In this document: in pieces, positions 36,443 to 44,880 of the stretch
How positions within the stretch are numbered: position 1 is the first letter of the stretch
Layout: each line of letters begins with the position of its first letter
Assembly (NCBI GenBank): GCA_026397725.1
Contig: JAPLUI010000331.1
Coordinates: 1-64,000, forward strand
Length of the DNA stretch: 64,000 bases
Reading direction: 5' to 3'
Source of the DNA: Verrucomicrobiota bacterium
GTDB lineage: Bacteria; Verrucomicrobiota; Verrucomicrobiia; Verrucomicrobiales; Akkermansiaceae
The notes under the pieces: generated by a model
Database searches by the model: none
Seen by the model: the letters and a program-made list of their open reading frames with translations, nothing else
Told to the model about the DNA's origin: nothing
Program-made: the position numbers and the translations under genes

Positions 36443-37960
36443 TTATTTTTTGAAGCGGTAGAAGCGTGGGGAGTCGGTGGCCCCGGGGTCAGTGATGACC
36501 AGGCGGCCGTCCGCCCCTGCGGTGATGGATCCCAGCGGCGTCCAGAAGGACAGGTCGCTGCTCGCCTCCGCCTGATAGAGCCGGTTCGGGATGGCGGCAA
36601 AGGTCAGCACTTTGCCAGCTCCGTGCGGGTTGTTCACGATGCCGCCAGCCAGCAGCGTCGCGGGACTGGTGGTGAAGCTGGTGCCGGGCGTGTGCAGGGT
36701 CACCCTGGCGGTCGCGGTGCTCAAGGTGCCATTGGCCAGCACATAGTCGAAATACGCCGGGGTGCTGTCCGCCAGGCCGGCGGCGGGGGTGAAGGTAATC
36801 CAGCGCCCGCTCAGGCTGACGGTGCCGCCGGACACCGCGCTGACCGTGCTGATGGACAGACTGCGGCCTAACGAATCGCTGTCATTGGCGAGCAACTGCG
36901 CCACGGCGATCTTGGTGGCACCTTGCGGCGAACGATTGTCCAAAGTGTCGTCCACCGCCGTCGGCGGCGTTGCCACGCTCGGAGTGGTCGGCGTGCCTTT
37001 GCTGATGCGGTGGTTGTAGGAATCCGCCACGTAAAGATTGCCCACGCTGTCCACCGCGATGCCCAACGGCCATGAGAAATTCGCGGCACTGCCGATGCCG
37101 TCTGCCCCGCCAATGATGCCGGCAATGCCCCCGACGGTCGTCACCACCCCGGCCGCCGTCACCTTCCGGATCGTGTTGTTATACATGTCAGCCACGAACA
37201 CGTTGCACGCGCTGTCCACCGCCACGCCGGTAGGATAGTAAAACAACGCCGCGCTGCCCGTGCCGTCCACACTGCCATAAGCCCCCGCGCTGCCCGCCAG
37301 CGTCGTCACTACCCCCGCTGCCGTCACCTTTCGGATCGTGTAGTTGTACATGTCAGCCACGAACACGTTGCCCGCGCTGTCCACTGCCACGCCGGTAGGA
37401 TAGTAAAACAACGCCGCGTTGCCCGTGCCATCCGCACTGCCAGGATTCCCCGCGCTGCCCGCCAGCGTCGTCACCACCCCCGCCGCCGTCACCTTCCGAA
37501 TCGTATGGTTGTAGGTGTCCGCCACATACACGTTGCCCGCGCTGTCCACCGCCACGCCATAAGGATAGTTAAACCGCGCCGCGCTGCCCGTGCCATCCGC
37601 GTTCCCCGGGCCGCCCGGCAGGCCGGCGAAGTTGGTCCAGGCATAGACGGGGTCAGACTGGCCCGGCGCGGGAAGGCTGGCCGCCAGGAGCACCGCGACC
37701 AGCGTCAGGAAAGCGAGACCGGGACGCCAACGGGAAGGGAAGGGAAGGGAAGGGAAGGGAAGGGAAGGGGCGGAGGGCGCGGTCAAGAAAAGCAACGACT
37801 CCGGACAAATTGCTGTTGAGGTTGGCACACATGGGAAAGAGGGAGTGAAAACAAGCGTTCGACTGCCCTTGCCAAGTTCTTTCAGAATATTTTCTATTTT
37901 TTCAAAGAAATCATGGGGATGCGTTGCCGATGGTTGCATACCCCTGCCGGTTCCTGCCAT
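36443..37960 (-). CDS. Exported NHL-repeat protein with cadherin-like domain and GGGAA tract near its start
   Basis: 505 residues in the longest frame. About four NHL repeats (YGVAVDSAGNVYVADTYNHTIRKV and variants, each about 55 residues) build a partial beta-propeller. Then a tandem-95/cadherin-like segment (DDTLDNRSPQGATKIAVAQLL, ISTVSAVSGGTVSLSG) and a C-terminal beta region ending SPRFYRFKK follow. A hydrophobic signal segment (LAFLTLVAVLLAASLP) starts only near residue 82, just after the GGGAA repeat tract at 37732-37766, which is translated as SLPFPSLPFPS. No Met lies between tract and signal, so translation must start upstream of the tract; the exact start is uncertain. Probably a surface adhesin or binding protein. 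Confidence 0.7.
   Translation of the reverse strand: MAGTGRGMQPSATHPHDFFEKIENILKELGKGSRTLVFTPSFPCVPTSTAICPESLLFLTAPSAPSLPFPSLPFPSRWRPGLAFLTLVAVLLAASLPAPGQSDPVYAWTNFAGLPGGPGNADGTGSAARFNYPYGVAVDSAGNVYVADTYNHTIRKVTAAGVVTTLAGSAGNPGSADGTGNAALFYYPTGVAVDSAGNVFVADMYNYTIRKVTAAGVVTTLAGSAGAYGSVDGTGSAALFYYPTGVAVDSACNVFVADMYNNTIRKVTAAGVVTTVGGIAGIIGGADGIGSAANFSWPLGIAVDSVGNLYVADSYNHRISKGTPTTPSVATPPTAVDDTLDNRSPQGATKIAVAQLLANDSDSLGRSLSISTVSAVSGGTVSLSGRWITFTPAAGLADSTPAYFDYVLANGTLSTATARVTLHTPGTSFTTSPATLLAGGIVNNPHGAGKVLTFAAIPNRLYQAEASSDLSFWTPLGSITAGADGRLVITDPGATDSPRFYRFKK
37732..37766. repeat. Pentanucleotide microsatellite, seven GGGAA units, inside a coding region
   Basis: Seven perfect GGGAA units lie within the 5' part of the NHL-repeat gene (read as TTCCC on the coding strand). 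Gain or loss of one unit shifts the frame ahead of the signal peptide, the classic set-up for phase variation. Confidence 0.85.
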
Positions 37961-38068
37961 TGATCCACGATCTTTGATCCACGCTCCCCTGCCACCGGAG
38001 GGCAGTTCGACCGCTCTGGCTACGTCCGACAGGTGGGAGCGGCTGCGGTGTTAGGTGTGCGGAATACA

Positions 38069-38111
38069 CGGCGCGAGACGCGCCGTCCACGGCCTGCGGC
38101 GGGACGCCGCA
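38069..38111. repeat. REP-like palindrome pair (GCGGCGGGACGCCGC family)
   Basis: CGGCGCGAGACGCGCCG (38069-38085) and TGCGGCGGGACGCCGCA (38095-38111) are two hairpins joined by a short spacer. The same two units, in reverse order and partly degenerate, occur at 56107-56156. The gap 37961-38302 contains nothing else I can name. Confidence 0.6.
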
Positions 38112-38302
38112 GCCACTTCCAGGACGACGTTGGTGATTGGTTGCTTCAAACATGGTGTCGGAGAAGCAGTTAGGAGGGATCGGTCGCCGGGAGGAAGTAG
38201 GGCGGCTCCGGCCTCGGGCCGCCCACTGGTCCGCCGTTAGGCGGTGATGGAGCGCGGGGCATGGAGCGCGCATGGGCGGGCTGAAGCCCTGCCTCTATCA
38301 TG

Positions 38303-39592
38303 TCAGATGACCCGCGACCAGAGAACCTTGAGGTAGCGGGATTCCGGATAGTTGGAGAGGGTGGGGTGGTCGGGGCCGGCCCCGGTGCGATCGAAGGTTT
38401 GCAGGCGCAGGTTGCGGCGGTGGGCGGAGGTGATGACGATGCGCTCGAACTCGCCCGCACCTAACTGGCCGGAGCAGGAACAGGTGACGAAGAGCCCCGC
38501 CGGGGCAACGAGTTGCAGCGCGAGTTTGTTGAGGTCGGCGTATTTGGCGATGCCGAGTTCGTCCTCGCGGCCATGGATGAACTTGGGCGGATCGGCGATG
38601 ACGAGGTCCCAGGTGCGGCCGTTGTCGATCATCGTGCGCAGCCAGGTGAAGGCGTCGGCATGGGTGAACTTGACCTTGGCGGAGTTGAGGTTGGCATTGC
38701 GCTTGGCCATGGCCACGGCGGATTCATCGAGATCGACGGCGGTGACTTCGCAGGCCCCGCCCAACGCCGCGGCGAGCGCGAAACCACCAGTGTAACAGCA
38801 GAGGTCCAACACCTGGCGCCCGGCGGCCAGCACGCCGAATTTCCTCCGGTTGTCGCGTTGGTCGCAGAAGAAGCCGGTTTTGTGGCCTTGGCTGAAATCG
38901 ACTTCGTAGCGGATCCCGTGCTCGCGGATCTTGACCGAGCGAACGTGGTCGGACACCGCGCCGCCGACGCGCGGGATGCCCTCGATGCGGGCGAGGTCGG
39001 GGTCCACGCTAACCACCAGGCGGCGGGTACCGAAGCACTCGTGCAAGAGCGGCAGCCAACCCGGCAAGCGTTGCCAGGCAGCGAGGTTGGTGAGTTCCAC
39101 GGCGAGCACATCGGCGAACTTGTCGGCCACCATGCCGGGCAGAAAATCCGCGTCGCCATGGATGGCGCGATAGGCGTCGGTGTCGGCGTCGAGCTGGAGG
39201 ATCTCGCGGCGCAACGCGGCGGCGCGGCGGATGGCGGCCTCGAAAAATGTTTCGTCGATGGCGTCGGGCGAGTGGCTGACGACGCGCAGGGGCATGCGGG
39301 ACTTTGGGTTCCACAGGCCCCAGCCGAAGTGGGTGCCTTCCTTGCCGAGCACTTGGACGAGCGTGCCGGGGGTGGCGTCGCGCGACACCTCGCCGATCAT
39401 TTTCGGCCAGATCGAGGGGTGGAAGGTTTGGTATTTGATTTGGACGCTCGGCACGGGGGGATGAAGCGCGAGCCACCGGGAGATGTCGAACCAATAGTGA
39501 GAGGTGGCGCCGGCTTGAAGCAAGACCGATCCGCAAACCGGGTTTGCCAAGTGGGCGGAAATCGGGGATGCTCTCCGTCCATGAAAATGCAC
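38303..39592 (-). CDS. Class I SAM-dependent rRNA methyltransferase, RlmI/YccW-like
   Basis: 429 residues. The N-terminal PUA-like domain (about 50-120; LGKEGTHFGWGLWNPKSRMPLRVV) and the linker HGDADFLPGMVADKFADVLAVE are family signatures. The Rossmann methyltransferase domain shows DLCCYTGGFALAAALGG (SAM motif I), EVTAVDLDESAVAMAKRNANLN and VIADPPKF (catalytic loop). Members methylate C5 of a cytidine in 23S rRNA; the exact site here is inferred. The start overlaps the divergent rsmB-like start by 12 bp, so a slightly later start is possible. Confidence 0.85.
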   Translation of the reverse strand: MHFHGRRASPISAHLANPVCGSVLLQAGATSHYWFDISRWLALHPPVPSVQIKYQTFHPSIWPKMIGEVSRDATPGTLVQVLGKEGTHFGWGLWNPKSRMPLRVVSHSPDAIDETFFEAAIRRAAALRREILQLDADTDAYRAIHGDADFLPGMVADKFADVLAVELTNLAAWQRLPGWLPLLHECFGTRRLVVSVDPDLARIEGIPRVGGAVSDHVRSVKIREHGIRYEVDFSQGHKTGFFCDQRDNRRKFGVLAAGRQVLDLCCYTGGFALAAALGGACEVTAVDLDESAVAMAKRNANLNSAKVKFTHADAFTWLRTMIDNGRTWDLVIADPPKFIHGREDELGIAKYADLNKLALQLVAPAGLFVTCSCSGQLGAGEFERIVITSAHRRNLRLQTFDRTGAGPDHPTLSNYPESRYLKVLWSRVI

Positions 39593-40762
39593 CGTTTGTT
39601 AGCCGAAGCCGCTGCTGCCATTGCCAAAGCCGTTTTTCGCGAGCATCGGGTGCTTGATCATGCCTTGGCGGAGGCGTTTGAGGAAAACCCCAAGTGGGGC
39701 AAGCGCGACCGGGGCTTCATCGCGGAGACGGTGTTTGAAGTGGCACGCTGGCGGCGGGTGCTGGGGTTTCTGGTGGATAGCGAGGAAACCACCGCCTTGT
39801 GCGCCGCCCAATGGGTGCGGATGGGCCACGAAGTCCCTGCATGGTGGACCTACAAGGGCGCGACGCCCGCCGAAATGAGCGCCCGCGAGGCACAACTGGC
39901 CAGCCAGCCGCGAGCGGTGCGGGAGTCGATCCCCGATTGGCTGGATGCGGTGGGCGAGGCGGAGTTGGCGGCGACCTGGGATGCGGAACTCGCCGCCCTC
40001 AACCAGCGGGCGGCGGTGTTTCTCCGCGTCAACACGCTCCGGGCCACCCGGGCGGAGGTCATCGCCTGGCTGGCCGAATCCAACATCGCAGCCGGTGCCG
40101 TCCCGGATTTGCCAGAGGCCTTGGTGCTGGCGGCGGGAAAATCCCTGCCCAAGGCGCTGCGCCTTGATGGCCGGGTGGAAATCCAGGACGCGGGCTCGCA
40201 GATGATCGCTCCGTTGTTAGATCCGCAACCGGGCGAGCGCGTCATCGATGCCTGTTCCGGCGCGGGGGGCAAATCGCTGCATCTGGCGGCGCTGATGCAC
40301 AACGAGGGCCGCGTTTTCGGCATGGATGTGGATGCGAAAAAGCTGGTGGAACTCGCACGCCGGGCGAAACGCGCGGGGGCCACTTGTGTCAAAACCAAGT
40401 CGATCACGGCGGCCACTGCGGCGGACTTTGTCGGCGTGGCGGACCGCTTGCTGATTGATGCGCCCTGCTCCGGCCTGGGCACCTTGAAGCGCCAGCCGGA
40501 TCTCAAATGGCGGCTCAAGCCCGCACAACTCGAGCGGGTGCGCGGGCTCCAGGCGGAACTGCTGGACACCTACCCCGCGATGCTCAAGCCGGGCGGACGG
40601 CTGGTGTATGCCACTTGTTCGATCCTGCCCTCGGAGAACCGCGCGGCAGTGGCCAGGTTGTTAGAAAAGGGCGGCTTCAGCATGGTGGAGGAACGCCCGG
40701 TATCGCCGGCGGCGACCGGCTTTGACGGGTTCTATGCGGCGGCCCTGGTGAAGGACGGTTAG
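39581..40762 (+). CDS. rsmB: RsmB/NOP2-family RNA (cytosine-5) methyltransferase
   Basis: 393 residues from MKMHRLLAEAAAAIAKAVF. The N-terminal helical domain resembles NusB (residues 1-110). The catalytic domain has SAM motif I DACSGAGGKSLHLAALM, motif IV DAPCSGLGTLKRQPDLKWR with the PC cysteine, and motif VI YATCSILPSENRA with the TC nucleophile. It modifies C5 of cytidine in rRNA, probably 16S as for RsmB; other members of the family (RsmF, NOL1) cannot be excluded. It is adjacent to another RNA methyltransferase, transcribed divergently. Every TTA trinucleotide in this gene sits inside GTTAG, including the stop. Confidence 0.8.
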   Translation: MKMHRLLAEAAAAIAKAVFREHRVLDHALAEAFEENPKWGKRDRGFIAETVFEVARWRRVLGFLVDSEETTALCAAQWVRMGHEVPAWWTYKGATPAEMSAREAQLASQPRAVRESIPDWLDAVGEAELAATWDAELAALNQRAAVFLRVNTLRATRAEVIAWLAESNIAAGAVPDLPEALVLAAGKSLPKALRLDGRVEIQDAGSQMIAPLLDPQPGERVIDACSGAGGKSLHLAALMHNEGRVFGMDVDAKKLVELARRAKRAGATCVKTKSITAATAADFVGVADRLLIDAPCSGLGTLKRQPDLKWRLKPAQLERVRGLQAELLDTYPAMLKPGGRLVYATCSILPSENRAAVARLLEKGGFSMVEERPVSPAATGFDGFYAAALVKDG

Positions 40763-40775
40763 GGCCCTGGCAGGC

Positions 40776-41774
40776 TCAGTTCGAGGCCGGTTTGAGCATG
40801 CGTTCGGCGAGCGCCTTGAGGTCTTCCACGGGGATGGCGAAACTTTCGGCGCGATTGGCGCGGGCAATGTTCATGCCGATGCAGCGGCCGTCGAGATCCA
40901 GCAGCGGGCCGCCGACGACGGATTTCGCGCCCAGGATGTCATGCTGGAGAATGCGCGGGAAGCCGCTGCGGCGTTCGGAAAACAAGCCGCTCATTTGGTC
41001 GTTGCGGTTCATCAGGTCGGTCATCTCATTGAGTGCCATGAGGCGCACCTCGACGGTGAGTTCCGCGTCATTGCGGCGGTAGGTGACCTTGGCAGTGGTG
41101 CCCGCCTTGAGGTCTTTGAGGGCGGCGGTCACGTCTTCGCGCTTGCCCACCGGTTTGCCATCGACGGCGAGGATCACATCGCCTTTCCGGAGGCCGGCTT
41201 CCTTGGCGCCGCTCTTGTCCTGGACATCGGCGATTTCCAGTTCCTTGGCATCCAGCTTGAGGATCACGCCGAGGGCGGCGCCTCCGGCGGTGGGGATTTC
41301 GCGGATTTTGGCGCTGACGATGCCGGCGAGGACGCGGCGGTGGGTGCGGGTGCTGGCGCCGTTGGCCACCACCCAAGTGCCTTGTGGCACGGCGCTGGTG
41401 GGGGCAAAGTTCACCGGGGTCAGGCCGCTGGCCTCGATTTTCACGTGTGCGACGTCCCAGCGCGGATCCACCGTGATGAGCTTGACCTCGGCGTAGTGTG
41501 TGGCATCCACCGCGACGGTGGGATGCTTGATGTCTTGAAACTCGCTGGCTTTGGTCAGGATGTCTCCGTCGGGGGAAATCACCACGCCATAAGCGGCCTC
41601 GCTGCGGCCATCATAAATGACCGCACTGGATTTCTGGATGATCTGGCGCTGGGCGTCAAAGGCCGCCAGCACGGTGGGACCCGTGGTGCGATAGGCGGTT
41701 TCCAAGGTTTGATCGCCCAGGGTGCGGGCGATCAGCGCGAGGACGAGGGCGGGGAGGAGGAGTTTAGCGGACAC
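40776..41774 (-). CDS. Degenerate HtrA-like protein with PDZ inserted in the protease fold
   Basis: 332 residues, signal peptide MSAKLLLPALVLALIARTLG. It follows the trypsin fold, but the catalytic His position reads TKASEF instead of TxxHV and the Ser motif GxSGGP is replaced by KSVVGGPLLD, so Ser is Val. The order is unusual: first barrel and part of the second (to VLAGIVSAK), then a PDZ domain (AGLRKGDVILAVDGKPVG), and only then the Ser-strand remnant and RCIGMNIARANRAESFAIP. It is therefore a pseudoprotease with PDZ nested in the second barrel. Its start overlaps the end of the active htrA by 11 bp; translational coupling suggests the two form a complex or that this one regulates the other. 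Confidence 0.8.
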   Translation of the reverse strand: MSAKLLLPALVLALIARTLGDQTLETAYRTTGPTVLAAFDAQRQIIQKSSAVIYDGRSEAAYGVVISPDGDILTKASEFQDIKHPTVAVDATHYAEVKLITVDPRWDVAHVKIEASGLTPVNFAPTSAVPQGTWVVANGASTRTHRRVLAGIVSAKIREIPTAGGAALGVILKLDAKELEIADVQDKSGAKEAGLRKGDVILAVDGKPVGKREDVTAALKDLKAGTTAKVTYRRNDAELTVEVRLMALNEMTDLMNRNDQMSGLFSERRSGFPRILQHDILGAKSVVGGPLLDLDGRCIGMNIARANRAESFAIPVEDLKALAERMLKPASN

Positions 41775-42744
41775 CGAGTTTGAGTTTGAAGGTTAGAGGT
41801 TTTTCAGCGCGGAGGGCTTCGATTTCGAGCGGGTCGCCCGGGGCCATTTCCTTGAGCAGCCCTTTGAATTGTTCGCGGGTTTTCAGGTCGGTGCCATTGA
41901 GCTTGAGCAGCACATCGCCCACCTTGAAGTCCGCTTTTTCAGCGGCGCTGTCCTTGCCCACTTTGGTCACGGTCAGGCCACCTTCGGGACGTTCACTGGT
42001 GGCCAGGCCGAGCAGGCCCTTGCCTTTCTCGGGTTTTTTGACAAACGGGCCTTCGCCGATGAACTCGGATTGGGTCAGGCCCTCCCAGTTTTTGAGAAAC
42101 ACGCTCACGGGGACGTGCATGTTCATGAGCAGATTGGTCCCGACCCGCGAGTGGATGCCGATCAACTGGCCTTGCAGATTGAACAGCGGACCGCCGGAGT
42201 CCCCGCCGATGAGGGTGCAGTCGGATTGAAACGTGCTTTCCTTGATGCCAATCAGCCGTCCCAACCGCACGACGGAGCCGCGCTCCTTGTCGAAGCCGCC
42301 GGAATGCCCGAGCGAGAAAACCCAGTCGCCGAGGCGGGTGGACTCATCGCGTTCCATCTCGACGCAGGGGAATTTCTCCTTGTCGGTGATTTTGACCATG
42401 GCGGCATCGGCATCCGCGACGACGCCGAGGGATACCGCCTTGAACTTGCGCCCGTCCTCGAGCACCACGGTTAGATCCTTGCCCACGCCGCCGGAAACAT
42501 GCGAGGCGGTGAGGACGATGCCATCTTCGGAGACCAGCACGCCGCTGCCGCTGCCTTGGCCCAACTCGATGCACACGGTGGCATTGCGGGCCGTGGCCAG
42601 CACCTGGGTTAGGGCGGTCTGGATGGTTTCCAGATCCTTGCGGTTTTCGGGGGCTTTCTTGTCATTCACATAGGGTCGTGCCGATGCGGCGGAGGCACTC
42701 CATGCCAAGAGGGTCGTCAACAAGCAGGTGAGCAGGTGTTTCAT
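41764..42744 (-). CDS. HtrA/DegP-like serine protease with PDZ domain
   Basis: 326 residues from MKHLLTCLLTTLLAWSASA (signal peptide); the longer open frame upstream runs into a MITE-like element and is rejected. Catalytic triad: His in GIVLTASHVSGG, Asp in VVADADAAMVKI, Ser in IGGDSGGPLFN. One C-terminal PDZ domain (GGLTVTKVGKDSAAEKADFKVGDVLLKLNGTDL). HtrA proteases degrade or refold misfolded periplasmic proteins. First gene of a two-gene operon with the degenerate paralog downstream. Confidence 0.88.
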   Translation of the reverse strand: MKHLLTCLLTTLLAWSASAASARPYVNDKKAPENRKDLETIQTALTQVLATARNATVCIELGQGSGSGVLVSEDGIVLTASHVSGGVGKDLTVVLEDGRKFKAVSLGVVADADAAMVKITDKEKFPCVEMERDESTRLGDWVFSLGHSGGFDKERGSVVRLGRLIGIKESTFQSDCTLIGGDSGGPLFNLQGQLIGIHSRVGTNLLMNMHVPVSVFLKNWEGLTQSEFIGEGPFVKKPEKGKGLLGLATSERPEGGLTVTKVGKDSAAEKADFKVGDVLLKLNGTDLKTREQFKGLLKEMAPGDPLEIEALRAEKPLTFKLKLGVR

Positions 42745-42817
42745 CACAGGGGAAGAGCGGCACCCTAGCCTGATCCCGTCTTTCGCGCAACCCCGGACCT
42801 TGGGGATTTGCCTGGCG

Positions 42818-43012
42818 GGGTGCATGACAAAAAAGTCAGAACGATCCCGTGATGCCGGAACCTGGCGGGCGGGCGTCTCAAGGAGCGGCGGACTGCCGAT
42901 CCGCCGTTGCCCATGTTGAACCAATGAGTGGAGGAAATCCGCTGGCCATTGCCCGCTCATGGTCGAGGGCGCTTCGGTAAGCGCCCCTCCGTGACATTTT
43001 TGTCATGCACCC
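42818..43012. mobile_element. MITE-like element with 16-bp inverted ends and 9-bp target duplication
   Basis: The left end is GGGTGCATGACAAAAA and the right end is its exact inverse complement. TGCCTGGCG flanks both sides directly (42809-42817 and 43013-43021), as a 9-bp target-site duplication. At 195 bp it has no coding capacity. Inside the left half is a sequence of about 50 bp (ACGATCCCGTGATGCC onward) that recurs inverted at 46894-46962. It sits between the htrA start and the 3' end of the next gene. Confidence 0.75.
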
Positions 43013-43026
43013 TGCCTGGCGGCGGC

Positions 43027-44061
43027 TCAGACCCGGCGCAGCCTGTCCGCCAGCCGGTCGCGCTGGGCGGCCGGTGGCAAGGCGGCACTGGAAAAAGCGA
43101 TCACCGCACCCACGCCCGCGGCGTGGTCACCGCCGAGGCGGGGTTCCACCGCGAACTCAGGAAACCGGTACTTGGCCCGCCAGCGCAGCCATCCCCCGAG
43201 GCCCAGAGCTGCCGCGATGGCACCCGCCAGCGCCATGCCGGGAAGGGCGAGCGCTGCGGCGATGGGGCGCACGGTTGCCCATTTTGCGGCAAGCTGCGAG
43301 GGCGGTTTCACCAGTTTGGGTTTCCGGGTCAGGGCGGGTGGCTGGTCCTCCGGGGTCGCCTCGCTGCCGGGCGGGTGTTCCATCCAATAGATGCGGATCG
43401 CCATTTGGACGGTGAAGGCTTCCAACTGTTCCTGCGGGTTGATTTTTTCCGAGGCCAGCATGACCGCGCTTTGCAGCGCCCGCCGTTGCTCCACCGCCGG
43501 CACCGCATCCGTCAGGGCCGGGCTCAAATGCAGCACCGCTTGTTGGGGCGCGTCCAAATAGTAATAAACCAGCACCGCCGGACGACCGTCCGTGAAAAGC
43601 CGCTCGCTCACTTCCTCCTCGCGCACTTCCCCCGGAATCGCCTGGTCCTTGTTGAACACATAGATGAAAAGATCGATGGTGGAATCATCCGCATGCCGTT
43701 TCAGAAAGGCCAGCCGCTCGCGGGTCGTCCGCCGGTCCAGCAAGCCCTGGGGGTCGATCAAATAGGCTTCCGGGCGAGCCCCAAAGTAGGCCGCCAGAAA
43801 TTTTCCGGGAACCTCCGCCGGAGGGGATTGATCCGTGGCAAGTTCCTCCAGCGTGGGCTTTTCAAGATCCGGCGGCAGGGGCTCGGGCGGCGCGTCCGGG
43901 CCGGGGCATTCTGTTAGAAGCGACATCCCTGGCAGCCAGCCGGATTTTTCCAGGTCCTGGTGTTCCGGTTCATTCCAGGCCGGCAGCGGGATCTCGTTCT
44001 GAGCCTGCAGCAAGGCGCATGGCAGCAAGGTCGCGAGCAACACCCGGAACCGCGGTTTCAT
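43027..44061 (-). CDS. Exported protein with C-terminal membrane helix, paired with a TPM-like protein
   Basis: 344 residues from MKPRFRVLLATLLPCALLQA (signal peptide). Residues about 60-220 form an alpha/beta domain (FLAAYFGARPEAYLIDPQGLL, DDSTIDLFIYVFNKDQAIPG, RPAVLVYYYLDAPQQAVLHL) that looks like a divergent TPM fold. A hydrophobic helix lies at about 270-295 (IAAALALPGMALAGAIAAALG), then a basic cytoplasmic tail. The start overlaps the stop of the upstream zinc-ribbon TPM gene (ATGA), so the pair is co-translated. Function unknown; TPM proteins in other phyla act as phosphatases or repair factors. Confidence 0.6.
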   Translation of the reverse strand: MKPRFRVLLATLLPCALLQAQNEIPLPAWNEPEHQDLEKSGWLPGMSLLTECPGPDAPPEPLPPDLEKPTLEELATDQSPPAEVPGKFLAAYFGARPEAYLIDPQGLLDRRTTRERLAFLKRHADDSTIDLFIYVFNKDQAIPGEVREEEVSERLFTDGRPAVLVYYYLDAPQQAVLHLSPALTDAVPAVEQRRALQSAVMLASEKINPQEQLEAFTVQMAIRIYWMEHPPGSEATPEDQPPALTRKPKLVKPPSQLAAKWATVRPIAAALALPGMALAGAIAAALGLGGWLRWRAKYRFPEFAVEPRLGGDHAAGVGAVIAFSSAALPPAAQRDRLADRLRRV

Positions 44062-44717
44062 CGTGGCACCTCCCATGGGTTGGGGCTTTGCGCCTCGGCC
44101 GCCAGGGACTGGCCGCCACGCAGCGGACGGGCCGAGGCCCCCATGCGGACTGGTGGCAGCACCTTGCGGGCAAAGCTCTCCGGCTTGCGCCGGGCTTGCC
44201 GGCTGCGCTTGCGCAACACCCAACTCAGTTGCTCCAGCGCCTTGATCATGCCATCCGCGTAACGGCCTTCCAGCCAGTGGGAGTGAGCCCGCGCAAGGCA
44301 GTCGAACGTATCCGCCTCCTCCAGAAAGGGATCCAGCAAATAGCCGAATGTCACGCCCGCCACCTTGGCTTGCGCATCGATCGCGAACAAAATGCCCGCC
44401 GCGTTCGGCTTTTCAAGCGGCACCTCCTCGAAGACCGCCCGATTCAGCAGCCAAAAGCCAAACTGCCGCAACTCCGACACATCCTGAAAAGCGCCGGTGT
44501 AAATGGCGACGAACAACTGGGGAAAGCGCCGGCTGAATTGATCCATTGCCGCTGCCACCCGCTTGTGCTCGGCCCGCCGCAGCAAGCCCGCCGTGTCCGC
44601 CAGGCAGCGCATCCTCACCTCTCCTTCCCCAAAGCCCGCATCCGCAAGCGTGAACCCACAATGCGGACAGGCGGCCGCCGCACGGTGGATCGGTTGCACA
44701 CAACGAGGACATTTCAT
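44058..44717 (-). CDS. Zinc-ribbon plus TPM (TLP18.3/Psb32/MOLO-1-like) domain protein
   Basis: 219 residues from MKCPRCVQPIHRAAAACPHCG: a CxxC...CxxC zinc ribbon, then a TPM domain (about 35-165: RRAEHKRVAAAMDQFSRRFP, LFVAIYTGAFQDVSELRQFG, AGILFAIDAQAKVAGVTFGY, ADTFDCLARAHSHWLEGRYA). The ending is Arg/Pro-rich. There is no signal peptide, so it is likely cytoplasmic. The stop overlaps the start of the exported partner gene. Upstream, the open frame extends far but overlaps the divergent CoaE-Rho region; MKCPRC is the sensible start. Confidence 0.7.
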   Translation of the reverse strand: MKCPRCVQPIHRAAAACPHCGFTLADAGFGEGEVRMRCLADTAGLLRRAEHKRVAAAMDQFSRRFPQLFVAIYTGAFQDVSELRQFGFWLLNRAVFEEVPLEKPNAAGILFAIDAQAKVAGVTFGYLLDPFLEEADTFDCLARAHSHWLEGRYADGMIKALEQLSWVLRKRSRQARRKPESFARKVLPPVRMGASARPLRGGQSLAAEAQSPNPWEVPR

Positions 44718-44880
44718 TTCAAGGAGGGCACCGCCACCCTGCCGAATGGAACCTGCTTCGTCAAAACGAAAATTCAGGAAACGTGAATTTATTCCCGGGC
44801 CGGGCGGCAATTCCGCTGTGTGGGTGGGATTTTCATCTTCTGCGCTTGCTTCTTGCGTCTGGCTTGCTGATGCTCCGGCC

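Noticed and set aside
44563-44880. Longer start for the CoaE-Rho fusion
   Set aside because: The upstream open frame overlaps the divergent TPM gene antisense, and CoaE proteins begin just before the P-loop, as at 44881.
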